From the NCBI GenBank assembly GCA_031271375.1, contig JAISVU010000100.1, forward strand, positions 1-19,529: 19,529 nucleotides of DNA, written 5' to 3'. Of the stretch, positions 1 to 7,046 are shown in pieces. Below the pieces are notes generated by a model. That model searched no databases, was not told the DNA's origin, and saw nothing but the letters and a program-made list of their open reading frames with translations. The translations under genes and the position numbers were made by a program. Each line of letters opens with the position of its first letter. Position 1 is the first letter of the stretch. The DNA comes from Clostridiales bacterium. Lineage in GTDB: Bacteria > Bacillota > Clostridia > Lachnospirales > WRAX01.

Positions 1-1
1 T

Positions 2-826
2 TTTTTGGAAGAAAACCCGCAAGTAGGCAAGAGCATTGTCGAGAAATCCGTTATGGCGGCCAGGGCGAGAGAGGCCGCGAAGAAGGCAAGAGAGGCCGTG
101 CGCAAGACCGCCCTTGAAGGCGCGAAGCTGCCTGGGAAGCTGGCGGATTGTACGGAGAAAGATCCTTCGTTATGCGAGATATTCCTGGTTGAGGGAGACT
201 CCGCTGGCGGCTCGGCCATAGGGGCGAGGACTTCGAAAACCCAAGCAGTGCTGGGGCTGCGGGGCAAGCCCTTGAACGTGGAGAAGGCGCGGTTCGACAA
301 GATTTTTCAGAATGATGAGATACGCGCGATGATAACCGCGATAGGCGCGGGTATCAAAGACGATTTTGATATTAATAAGCTGCGTTACCATAAGATTATC
401 ATAATGGCCGACGCGGATGTGGACGGGGAGCATATCAGGACGCTGCTGCTTACGTTTTTCTACCGGTTTATGCAGGGCCTCATTGATCATGGGCATGTTT
501 ACATCGCGCAGCCGCCGCTGTTCAAGGTGGAACATGCCCGTAAAGAATACTACGCTTACAGCGATGAGGAGTACGCGTCCATAATGGAAAAACTCGGCCC
601 CGACGTGCGGCCCAATATTCAGCGTTATAAAGGCCTGGGCGAGATGGATCCCGAGCAGCTATGGGAGACGACGATGGACCCAGAGCGGCGCGTGCTTAAA
701 CAGGTGAGCATAGAAAACTCTATTGAAGCCGACGATATCTTTACGCGACTGATGGGCGACAAGGTGGAGCCCCGGCGGGAGTTTATAGAGGAGTACGCGG
801 CGTCGGCGCGGAACCTGGATGTTTAG
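2..826 (+). CDS. gyrB: DNA gyrase subunit B, C-terminal part (5' end outside window)
   Basis: This is the C-terminal part of the ATP-dependent type II topoisomerase subunit that, with GyrA, introduces negative supercoils. The frame is open to the left edge, so the N-terminal ATPase (GHKL) half lies outside the window; the first ATG or TTG seen is not the real start. Visible motifs are the TOPRIM signature EGDSAGG (about nt 192-212), the metal-binding DADVDGEHI, LRGKPLNVEKA, and the C-terminal QRYKGLGEM of GyrB/ParE. The ending RNLDV is typical of GyrB rather than ParE, although a ParE paralogue cannot be wholly excluded without the N-terminus. The gene ends 8 bp before the convergent coiled-coil gene, with no terminator hairpin between them. 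Confidence 0.95.
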   Translation, partial: FLEENPQVGKSIVEKSVMAARAREAAKKAREAVRKTALEGAKLPGKLADCTEKDPSLCEIFLVEGDSAGGSAIGARTSKTQAVLGLRGKPLNVEKARFDKIFQNDEIRAMITAIGAGIKDDFDINKLRYHKIIIMADADVDGEHIRTLLLTFFYRFMQGLIDHGHVYIAQPPLFKVEHARKEYYAYSDEEYASIMEKLGPDVRPNIQRYKGLGEMDPEQLWETTMDPERRVLKQVSIENSIEADDIFTRLMGDKVEPRREFIEEYAASARNLDV

Positions 827-834
827 GAGTTATA

Positions 835-1392
835 TTATTTCGCCGGGAAAGCCATCGCCGCCTTCTTCTCGGCGTTAAGCCACCGCAGCTGGAAATCTTG
901 TTTTTGATGTACGCCTTTTAAGTATACTATGTCCGTGCGGATTTCCACGGAAATATCATACAGCAGTTTGTAACCGTCGTGCAGCGCGCCCAGGTGCTCG
1001 CTATGCTCTACTTCGATTATAGCGACACTGCGCTCGACGCCGTCAAGGCGCAGTTCAACTCTATCGAGGCGCTGTTCAACGCCGTCAAGGCGCAGTTCAA
1101 CTTTATCGAGGCGCTGCTCGACGCCGTCAAGGCGCTGTTCAACTCTATCGAGGCGCAGTTCGACGCCGTCAAGGCGCTGTTCAATGCTATCAAGACGCAG
1201 ATCAATGTTATCAAGACGCAGATCAATGTTATCAAGGCGCTGATCAATGCCGTCAAGACGCTGGTCAATACAGTCGAAGCGTTGGTCAATGCCGTCAAGA
1301 CGCTGGTCAATACTGTCGAAGCGCTGATCCGCCTTCTTCTGCCACTCCTGCATCTGTCCAAGAATATGTAAGATTTTTTCTTCATTATTCAT
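835..1392 (-). CDS. Heptad-repeat coiled-coil protein, function unknown
   Basis: This 185-residue protein is not recognised as a named family. After a short start (MNNEEKILHILGQMQEWQKK) it consists of 14 consecutive seven-residue repeats of the form (I/V)-(D/E)-(Q/L)-R-(L/F)-D-x. They place Leu and Ile/Val at the a and d positions and Asp/Glu and Arg at e and g, as expected for a long parallel coiled coil of about 98 residues. Position c is often Gly or Asn, which is unusual for a stable coil. The last ~60 residues are non-repetitive, with no signal peptide or membrane segment. The start is supported by GGAGG 7 nt upstream of ATG. Open frames on the other strand across the repeat are a consequence of the 21-bp periodicity. 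Similar heptad proteins occur in Firmicutes and phages, mostly uncharacterised. Confidence 0.8.
   Translation of the reverse strand: MNNEEKILHILGQMQEWQKKADQRFDSIDQRLDGIDQRFDCIDQRLDGIDQRLDNIDLRLDNIDLRLDSIEQRLDGVELRLDRVEQRLDGVEQRLDKVELRLDGVEQRLDRVELRLDGVERSVAIIEVEHSEHLGALHDGYKLLYDISVEIRTDIVYLKGVHQKQDFQLRWLNAEKKAAMAFPAK
1038..1331. repeat. Tandem array of 14 x 21-bp repeats
   Basis: Fourteen imperfect 21-bp units lie end to end. On the plus strand they alternate forms such as CGCCGTCAAGGCGCAGTTCAA and CTCTATCGAGGCGCTGTTCAA. Units at the left are similar to one another, as are units at the right, which suggests local duplication in 21- or 42-bp steps. Each unit encodes one heptad of the minus-strand coiled-coil protein, so changes in unit number keep the frame. 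Confidence 0.9.
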
Positions 1393-1422
1393 AAGGCAGC
1401 CTCCGTATATTAGTGTATCCTT

Positions 1423-1452
1423 AGTCTAACACAACCAAGACAATCATGTCAA
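1423..1452 (-). promoter_or_regulatory. Possible sigma-A promoter for the coiled-coil gene
   Basis: On the minus strand, TTGACA (1447-1452) is followed after 18 nt by TAGACT (1423-1428, four of six matches to TATAAT). The -35 box overlaps the stop codon of the upstream CDF transporter gene. This would let the repeat gene be transcribed separately. Assignment is from sequence match only. Confidence 0.4.
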
Positions 1453-2372
1453 CCTTTCTTCATCATATCCTCGGACAGCCCGAAATTCTCGGCTTTCGCG
1501 TCTCCCTTAGGCTCCACGTGGATCATAATATCATATACATTCTCCAGCCGTTTCTTGATTTCGTTCTCCACTTGAGAGGCGATGTCGTGGGCCTCGGATA
1601 TCGTGCACTCCGGGGCGACGTCTATATCCAGGTCTATATCCCAAAACCCCGCTATGCGGCGCATTCTTGCCCGGTGGGGGTTGCCGGCGCCGTCTACCAG
1701 GTTCACCGATTCGATGATGACATGATAAGGCTCTGTGTTGCTGTTGCCGTCCATCAGCTCCAGATTCGCCTCAAGAAAGATGCCGACTGCCGTTTTTATT
1801 ATCCAGCAGCCAATCAACGCGGCGATTATCGTGTCGGCGTAGGCGCGGCCCGTTAACGCGGATATTATTAAGCCTATGAGGACGCCGACTGACACCAACA
1901 CGTCTGAAGCCATGTTTTTAGCGTTGGCTTTGATCATTGAAGAGTTGGCGCGTTTGCCCAGCATGTATTGGCACCAAGCAAGAAAAATTTTCCCTATAAT
2001 AGAAACCGCCGTTACCCACATCGCGATGACGGAGGGAACGGCGCTTTGGTCTTCCGATATAAGCCCGGACACGGCGTTAATGATAAGCTGTCCGCCTGTG
2101 AAGAATAGCAGGAAGGATAAAAACGCCGTCGTGACTGTTTCGGCTCTTCCGTGGCCCCAGGGATGTTCCGCGTCCGCAGGCTTGGACATAATCCTCACGA
2201 CAACCAGAGCCACCGCGCTTATCAGTGTGTCCGCCGATGAGTCTATCCCGTCGCTTAGGAGTGCCCCGCTCTTTGAAAAAACACCGACGAGGATTTTTAT
2301 AAGAGCCAGCGCCGCGTTGCCTGCCAAAGCAATAATCGCCGCGGTGCGGATGTCACGCTGTTTTTTTGTCAT
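1449..2372 (-). CDS. Cation diffusion facilitator (CDF) metal efflux protein, Fe/Mn-like site
   Basis: This is an inner-membrane proton-driven divalent metal exporter, 307 residues from ATG at 2372. There are several hydrophobic membrane segments, then a cytoplasmic dimerisation domain at about residues 205-295. TM2 carries D44-x3-D48 and TM5 carries N153-x3-D157. Zinc CDFs usually have His at the first TM2 position and the first TM5 position, so this aspartate-rich site is closer to iron/manganese types such as FieF. HPWGHGR (residues 70-76) is the conserved loop after TM2. A longer frame opens upstream, but ATG 2372 is favoured: it overlaps the stop of the alpha-glucuronidase gene as TAATG, implying translational coupling, and the protein then starts as expected for the family. 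The metal specificity is inferred. Confidence 0.85.
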   Translation of the reverse strand: MTKKQRDIRTAAIIALAGNAALALIKILVGVFSKSGALLSDGIDSSADTLISAVALVVVRIMSKPADAEHPWGHGRAETVTTAFLSFLLFFTGGQLIINAVSGLISEDQSAVPSVIAMWVTAVSIIGKIFLAWCQYMLGKRANSSMIKANAKNMASDVLVSVGVLIGLIISALTGRAYADTIIAALIGCWIIKTAVGIFLEANLELMDGNSNTEPYHVIIESVNLVDGAGNPHRARMRRIAGFWDIDLDIDVAPECTISEAHDIASQVENEIKKRLENVYDIMIHVEPKGDAKAENFGLSEDMMKKG

Positions 2373-4318
2373 TAATGGATGAGCCTGCCTTTTTCGTCTT
2401 TTATACCGGTTTTTCGGTAAAAATATGTGTTTACAACGTCGCGCCATTCCCTTGCGTTGGCGAGCTGGAGGGTCAGCCGGTTCCTTACGCTCTGATACGC
2501 GGCTTCGGGCAGGGATGGCCTAAGGGTATCCCAGGTTTCAATAAATCCTTCCACATCTTCCGCGCCTTCAAAATGGGTGTCGTAGATATGCTGTATCAGC
2601 GTCTTCCCGCTGCGGAGCCTATAATCATAAGGCAGACGGTGGAAGAACAGCAATAGCCCCTCGGGGCAGGTTTCTTTACTGTTATAAACCGCGCCTACCC
2701 ACGGGTCGTACTGGGCGGTGAGGTTTGTTCCTTTGTCCGTCCGGTCCACGCCTATCGCGACGGTATCGGCCCTGTGATATGTACCCCATTTCATATACTC
2801 GTATCCGTCCACGCTGGGGCCGTAATGGTTCCCTGGATTGACCATCCAGCCGATACCCAGCGGCGCGTTATACTTTTCATATACGCCGCGCGAGGCGAGA
2901 ATCATCTCTGTGAGGGGGTTTAATGCTTCATCCGGCCCAAAGGTCAGCCCAATCCATTCCTCTGTCAGCTGTCTTGCCGATAGCGACGGATCCCAGGCAA
3001 GCCGCCCAAAGGCATAGAGGTTAGCCTGGGCAAGGAGGCCTCCGGTCCAGTTTTCGTCATCCCCCGCGCTGCCTACCGCAGTTATCGCGGTTATCTCTTT
3101 GCCTACAAGCTCCCTCGTTATCCGATCCTTAGAGACCGGCGCGTCGAAGAATTCCTGCCACTGAACTGCCAATCCGTAAAGGTCTATCTGCTGGCCCGTA
3201 TACTCTTGGGTAACTTGGAATTCCGAGGCTTGCGCCGTATGATTCATCCGGCCGAAGAGAGGGGAGTTGGGCTCGTGAACCTGGAAATCGCTGGGGCCGT
3301 TCTTTATCTGCAGAATGACATTGTCCTCAAATTTCCCGTCCAACGGATAGAAGTTTTCGAAAGCCGCCTTAGGGCGGTCAGTGACCGTGTCGCGCCAGTC
3401 CTGGGTACAGTTATACACGAAACAGCGCCAGTACACGGTTCCCCCGAACGGCGCCAGAGCCCGGGCAATAACATTCGCCCCGTCGGCCTGGGTGCGCCCA
3501 ATGGAGGCGGGGCCGCCGCGGAACTCAGAATCCGCCTTGACTAAAAAGCCCGCAAGATCCGGGACATGGCGGTATACAAGCTCCGCCGCCTCCCGCCAGT
3601 AACGCTCCACCGACGGATCCAAGGGATCGGCGGTCTCCAGCCTGCCTAAACTCTTAGGGCTTTCAAAATCTATCGAAATAATAAGGCGTATGCCATAAGG
3701 CCGGAAAATAGCGGCCAGCTTCGACACCTCCGGCAGCAGGTCTTCCGTGATAAGCCGCGCCGAAACCGCAGTCACGTTTACATTGTTTATTGAAAGCTGA
3801 TTGATGCCAACGCTGGCAAGAAACCTTGCGTAGTCTTTAATCCTTTCTGGATTATATGAGAAGGCGTTATCCCGGTAGAACAGGGATTTACCGCTGTAAC
3901 CCCGTTCGACCGCGCCGGTCATGTTATCCCAGTGGTTTATGACCCTGCGGCTAACCGCGGGGGCGGAGGATAACGACAGCTGATTATATGAGCCGCCTCT
4001 GCCCAGCTCGGAGAGAAAGGCGAAAACCCCGTATAGAAGGCCGTTTGTGTCCGCGCCGTTTATTGTAACAACCTGCGTTCCGCCGTCTATCCGGTATCCC
4101 TCGGGCGGCAGGGTTTTGTCAATATTCAATTTGACACCGGCATTCGCGCTTCCTGCGGGTTTGCATGTACCGTTCAGCCGCTCGAGACCCTCAAGGCACT
4201 CCCTTAGCGCAAAATAGCAAGTATCGGGCCCCTCAACATCGAAATGAGGCAGATCAGGCCTGCGGCCCCGCTGGAGCCACATATTGTACGCGGTATATTC
4301 ATCGCGATTTGTTTTCAT
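2372..4318 (-). CDS. aguA: GH67 alpha-glucuronidase, intracellular
   Basis: The enzyme removes 4-O-methyl-glucuronic acid from the non-reducing end of small xylo-oligosaccharides, completing glucuronoxylan breakdown after import. It is 648 residues from ATG 4318, close to the usual ~680. Family blocks are clear: NHWDN near 130, GFLVKADSE (catalytic acid Glu265), KNGPSDFQVHEP (Asp344) and FQVTQEYTGQQ (Glu372). The spacings of 79 and 28 residues match the acid/base set E285, D364 and E392 of the Geobacillus enzyme. Later blocks NWTGGLLAQANLYAFGRLAWDP and GWMVNPGNHYGP also fit. There is no signal peptide, so it acts in the cytoplasm. A GTG at 4324 is an alternative start; AAAGGG lies 10 nt before the ATG and 4 nt before the GTG. 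It is divergent from an AraC regulator and coupled to the CDF gene. Confidence 0.93.
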   Translation of the reverse strand: MKTNRDEYTAYNMWLQRGRRPDLPHFDVEGPDTCYFALRECLEGLERLNGTCKPAGSANAGVKLNIDKTLPPEGYRIDGGTQVVTINGADTNGLLYGVFAFLSELGRGGSYNQLSLSSAPAVSRRVINHWDNMTGAVERGYSGKSLFYRDNAFSYNPERIKDYARFLASVGINQLSINNVNVTAVSARLITEDLLPEVSKLAAIFRPYGIRLIISIDFESPKSLGRLETADPLDPSVERYWREAAELVYRHVPDLAGFLVKADSEFRGGPASIGRTQADGANVIARALAPFGGTVYWRCFVYNCTQDWRDTVTDRPKAAFENFYPLDGKFEDNVILQIKNGPSDFQVHEPNSPLFGRMNHTAQASEFQVTQEYTGQQIDLYGLAVQWQEFFDAPVSKDRITRELVGKEITAITAVGSAGDDENWTGGLLAQANLYAFGRLAWDPSLSARQLTEEWIGLTFGPDEALNPLTEMILASRGVYEKYNAPLGIGWMVNPGNHYGPSVDGYEYMKWGTYHRADTVAIGVDRTDKGTNLTAQYDPWVGAVYNSKETCPEGLLLFFHRLPYDYRLRSGKTLIQHIYDTHFEGAEDVEGFIETWDTLRPSLPEAAYQSVRNRLTLQLANAREWRDVVNTYFYRKTGIKDEKGRLIH

Positions 4319-4342
4319 AAACACACATCCCTTTCTGTAAAA

Positions 4343-4381
4343 AGTATATCATTGACAGAGTATGCCATACATGTATATAAT
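4343..4381 (+). promoter_or_regulatory. Divergent control region: consensus sigma-A promoter of the AraC gene, with palindrome
   Basis: On the plus strand, TTGACA (4352-4357) and TATAAT (4376-4381) are separated by 18 nt, both full consensus, pointing to the AraC gene. On the minus strand a TATACT (4343-4348) is placed to serve the alpha-glucuronidase gene but has only a poor -35 (TGTATG), as expected for an activator-dependent promoter. The palindrome ATACATGTAT (4367-4376) lies between the plus-strand boxes and over the minus-strand -35 region, so it is a candidate operator. The functional roles are inferred. Confidence 0.7.
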
Positions 4382-4424
4382 AAAGAAAACCTGTATTTAT
4401 TTAAGATGGGGCGAGGTGGAAGCA

Positions 4425-5213
4425 ATGGATAATCTTAACGACTATATTCCTGAAATAGGTTACTTTACTTATAGAAAATGTTTTCCGGGATGGGAGATTG
4501 AGAAAAGCCTTATAGACTTCCATGATCTGTCATACGTCGTCGCAGGGCAAGGGTATTATTATATTAACGGAAGGGAACTGCCGGTAAAAGCAGGAGACGC
4601 GCTGTACATAACCCCAGGCAACACAAGGGAAGCAAAGTCCTCGGACGATTTTATGGAGCTGTTCGCCGTTAATTTCAAATTTTTGGATAACGGCGTGGTA
4701 AGCAACGCAGACCTTCTGCCGTTTGAATTAAAAAATGAAATCGGCACACAGCCCAGGCTTATTTATTTGTTCAAGCAGCTTACCCGTATTTGGATTGAAA
4801 AGAACGCTTATTATACCGTTGAGGCCAGGGCGGTAACAATGCGCATAATATGCGAGATGATGCGTATAGTGCAGAAAAAGGTGCCATTCGCGGCCTTTGA
4901 CCCGCGCGTTGAAATTATAAAGGATTATATTAACGAACATTACGACACGCGCCTGACATTAAAAGAGCTTGCGCGCATCGTGGATCTCAACGGCGTTTAC
5001 CTGGGGACGCTCTTTAAGAAAACGGAAGGCGTTACGATAAACGCCTACATCAACAAGATTCGCGTGACCCACGCGATAGATATTATCCTCATCGAGAAGG
5101 CCAACATTACCGAGGCCGCGTACCGCTGCGGGTTTTCGGACGCCTTTTATTTCTGCAGGGTGTTTAAAAAGCAGTATGGGTACCCGCCGTCGGAGATAGG
5201 GAAGCATTGGTGA
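4425..5213 (+). CDS. AraC-family transcriptional regulator, likely of alpha-glucuronidase
   Basis: This is a DNA-binding regulator of 262 residues. The N-terminal ~90 residues resemble the sugar-sensing cupin of AraC proteins (YVVAGQGYYYINGRELPVKAGD, then ITPG). The C-terminal ~95 residues hold two helix-turn-helix units: LTLKELARIVDLNGVYLGTLF (from about 178) and ITEAAYRCGFSDAFYFCRVFK (from about 228), followed by the typical YGYPPSE ending. ATG 4425 is chosen because GAGGTGG sits 5-7 nt upstream and because the earlier in-frame ATG at 4362 lies between the -35 and -10 boxes. Its divergence from the GH67 gene suggests it responds to glucuronoxylan breakdown products. The ligand itself is not visible from sequence. 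It is convergent with hicB, with 13 bp between stops. Confidence 0.9.
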   Translation: MDNLNDYIPEIGYFTYRKCFPGWEIEKSLIDFHDLSYVVAGQGYYYINGRELPVKAGDALYITPGNTREAKSSDDFMELFAVNFKFLDNGVVSNADLLPFELKNEIGTQPRLIYLFKQLTRIWIEKNAYYTVEARAVTMRIICEMMRIVQKKVPFAAFDPRVEIIKDYINEHYDTRLTLKELARIVDLNGVYLGTLFKKTEGVTINAYINKIRVTHAIDIILIEKANITEAAYRCGFSDAFYFCRVFKKQYGYPPSEIGKHW

Positions 5214-5226
5214 GGGGTATTTGGTG

Positions 5227-5538
5227 CTAATGTACGGGCATATAGTCTTTAACAGCCTTACCCTCAAAATAATTATAATAGAATCGAGTGTCGCAGGTTA
5301 TTAATGTTACAATATCATCATCCTCTGTGGCTATATCTTTTGTTTTGCTGCTTGTTGGCATGGGTCTGCCTTGCATTTCCAGATTATATAACATTAGACA
5401 CAGGGCATCTTTCGCGTTTTCTACTCCTTCCTCGATAGTTTCCGATTGTGTATAGCAACCTTCAATATCAGGGAAATATATGGAATATCCACCTTCCTGT
5501 TCCGTTCCGAAGACTGCTGGATATGTGTATTTAGCCAT
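5227..5538 (-). CDS. hicB: HicB-family antitoxin, apparently lacking the DNA-binding tail
   Basis: This is the antitoxin of a type II HicAB pair, 103 residues. The partial RNase H fold characteristic of HicB is evident: YPAVF at the start, GYSIYFPDIEGCYTQSETIEE, then ENAKDALCLMLYNLE. It should bind and neutralise HicA. Related Firmicute HicB proteins usually run to ~130-140 residues, continuing after NKAVKK into a ribbon-helix-helix domain (a segment like TIPxWLN). Here the matching EGKAVK is followed by DYMPVH and a stop, and no such domain is encoded in the bases downstream. Repressor activity is therefore doubtful. GGAGGG 6 nt before ATG gives a strong start. The gene lies 11 nt after hicA. 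Confidence 0.88.
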   Translation of the reverse strand: MAKYTYPAVFGTEQEGGYSIYFPDIEGCYTQSETIEEGVENAKDALCLMLYNLEMQGRPMPTSSKTKDIATEDDDIVTLITCDTRFYYNYFEGKAVKDYMPVH

Positions 5539-5549
5539 GTTGAACCCTC

Positions 5550-5735
5550 CTACTTTAAACCCGCATCCTTTAATACTCTGTTTAGTATTCCCTTTTTTAC
5601 ATCTTCAGTATTGTGTCTGCCTAATTGAAAAATCTTTTTCGATATAGGACTGAACCAGTTTTCATGCCTGGCTCCTTCGGAAAGCGGATAACATCCGCTT
5701 TTAGTCAGAAGCCTCTTTAGTTCAGAGTATTTCAT
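5550..5735 (-). CDS. hicA: HicA-family mRNA interferase toxin
   Basis: This is a small (61 residues) double-stranded-RNA-binding-fold toxin of the HicA/YcfA family that would cleave mRNAs in a ribosome-independent way. The N-terminus KYSELKRLLTKSGCY, the catalytic His24 in GARHENW, and the tail HNTEDVKKGILNRVLKDAGL are the standard family elements, and the length is normal. A GGGG-containing SD lies 9 nt before ATG. It is the first gene of a two-gene unit with hicB, in the usual toxin-first order of HicAB systems, and starts 18 bp after the ynbB stop. It appears intact. The usual role is stress-linked growth arrest or plasmid/phage defence. Confidence 0.88.
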   Translation of the reverse strand: MKYSELKRLLTKSGCYPLSEGARHENWFSPISKKIFQLGRHNTEDVKKGILNRVLKDAGLK

Positions 5736-5752
5736 GTACAGGCACCCCTTCG

Positions 5753-5792
5753 TTCATACATGAATTATACTCCTATTTAAGCTCATTGTCAA
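5753..5792 (-). promoter_or_regulatory. Consensus sigma-A promoter for hicAB, with candidate operator
   Basis: On the minus strand, TTGACA (5787-5792) and TATAAT (5764-5769) are separated by exactly 17 nt, a perfect vegetative promoter. It sits within the last codons of ynbB, 20-50 nt ahead of hicA. Immediately downstream, over the expected start of transcription, is the inverted repeat TTCAT-AC-ATGAA (5753-5764), a plausible repressor site. Promoter activity and operator use are inferred from position and match. Confidence 0.75.
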
Positions 5793-7046
5793 TTCATTCA
5801 GCCCCGCCAGCACTCCCGCTCTGCTGTGGTCGTAGCTCAATCCGCCCTGGAAAAAGACTATATATGGTTCCCGCATTGGGGCATCGGCGGATAGCTCGAT
5901 AGACGAGCCCTGGACAAAGGCACCCGCCGCCATAATCACCGGGCAGCTGTATCCCGGCATCCCCCAGGCCTCCGGCTTAACAAAGCTGTCCACCGGCGCG
6001 GCTTTTTGCACGCCCAAACAGAAGGCTTCCACATTGGAAGGGGTTTTTAAAACCGCTGCTTGGACGATGTCCGAGCGTTTTTCAAAAGCCCCGGGCATAT
6101 GCTCATAACCCAGCTTTTCGAACATTCGCGCCGCGAAAACCGCGCCCATGAGCGCGCCTTTAACCACCTGAGGCGCGGCGAAAAGCCCCTGTAAAAAGGC
6201 CTGCGTAAAACCCAGGGTCGGCCCGGCTTCGCCGCCCAGGCCTGGGGTATTTAACCGGCAGGCCGCTGCGTGTACCAGTTCTTCCTTCCCCGCGATATAG
6301 CCGCCCACGGGGGCCAGCCCTCCGCCGGGGTTCTTTATCAGCGACCCTGCGAGTAAATCCGCCCGGGGCTCGGAGACATCGGCGAACTCGCCGTAGCAGT
6401 TGTCGACAAAGCAAATGATATCCCGGTTTATACTTTTTATGAAATCTATTAACTTATTTATCTCTTCAACGGTAAAAGACCGCCGCCACGCGTAGCCCTT
6501 AGATCGCTGTATCGCGGCTATTTTTACGCGCGGGGTTATCAGTGATTTAACCGCTTCGTAGTCTATGCCGCCGTCTGTCAGCGGCGCTTCTTTATAGCCT
6601 ATGCCATGCTCCATTAACGAGCCTGTGGCCGGGCTCACCCCTATCACCTTTAACAGCGTGTCGTAGGGCCGCCCGGTTACGGAGAGCAGTTCGTCGCCGG
6701 GCCGCAGGTTGCCGAACAGGGCCGTGGCTATCGCGTGGGTGCCTGATATAATCTGCGGCCTGACTAGCGCGGCCTCTGTCCCGAACACGGTTGCGTAAAT
6801 GCGTTCCAGCACGTCCCTTCCCGCGTCGTTATAACCGTAACCGGTGGAACCGGCGAAATGGGTTTCGCTGAGCCGGTTGTCCCGCATTGCGGCAAGGACT
6901 TTGAGCTGGTTATATGACGCCGTTTCATTAATGCTGGAAAAGACGCCGGAAAGCTCGGTATCAGCCTCCCGGCCCATGATGAGCAACTCTTCACTTACGC
7001 CGTAGGTCTCATGGAGAAATCTGTCGGCCGGGGTTAATTGTGGCAT
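5754..7046 (-). CDS. ynbB: YnbB-like PLP-dependent enzyme (methionine gamma-lyase / aluminium resistance family)
   Basis: This is a 430-residue fold-type I PLP enzyme of the family annotated as 'methionine gamma-lyase family' or 'aluminium resistance protein', found next to miaA/hfq/glnR in many Firmicutes. The N-terminus FLHETYGVSEELL is similar to that group. FAGSTGYGYND and RPQIISGTHAIATALFGNLRPGDEL form the cofactor-binding region, FVDNCYGEF (Asp215) should pair with the pyridine nitrogen, and SLIKNPGGG holds the probable Schiff-base Lys238. The physiological substrate of the family is not firmly known; C-S lyase activity on sulphur amino acids is the usual guess. AGGAG lies 6 nt before ATG. 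It follows miaA, probably in the same transcript, and its 3' end contains the hicAB promoter. Confidence 0.88.
   Translation of the reverse strand: MPQLTPADRFLHETYGVSEELLIMGREADTELSGVFSSINETASYNQLKVLAAMRDNRLSETHFAGSTGYGYNDAGRDVLERIYATVFGTEAALVRPQIISGTHAIATALFGNLRPGDELLSVTGRPYDTLLKVIGVSPATGSLMEHGIGYKEAPLTDGGIDYEAVKSLITPRVKIAAIQRSKGYAWRRSFTVEEINKLIDFIKSINRDIICFVDNCYGEFADVSEPRADLLAGSLIKNPGGGLAPVGGYIAGKEELVHAAACRLNTPGLGGEAGPTLGFTQAFLQGLFAAPQVVKGALMGAVFAARMFEKLGYEHMPGAFEKRSDIVQAAVLKTPSNVEAFCLGVQKAAPVDSFVKPEAWGMPGYSCPVIMAAGAFVQGSSIELSADAPMREPYIVFFQGGLSYDHSRAGVLAGLNELTMSLNRSIIHV

Noticed and set aside
2..826. ParE (topoisomerase IV) instead of GyrB
   Set aside because: The C-terminal ending and LRGKPLNVEKA block fit GyrB better, though the missing N-terminus leaves slight doubt.
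1038..1331. Tandem repeats as a CRISPR array
   Set aside because: Units are contiguous without spacers and have a 21-bp coding periodicity.
979..1385. Open frames on both strands across the 21-bp repeats, alternative to the coiled-coil gene
   Set aside because: Tandem repeats with a period of a multiple of three keep several frames open by chance; only the minus-strand frame from 1392 has a good SD and a regular a/d heptad pattern.
2373..2447. CDF protein extended by 25 residues at its N-terminus
   Set aside because: The extension is a basic stretch encoded within the GH67 3' end; the TAATG overlap start fits operon structure and family length.
4362..4424. Longer AraC protein starting at ATG 4362
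   Set aside because: The ATG lies between the -35 and -10 boxes and has no SD; ATG 4425 has a good SD and gives the normal protein.
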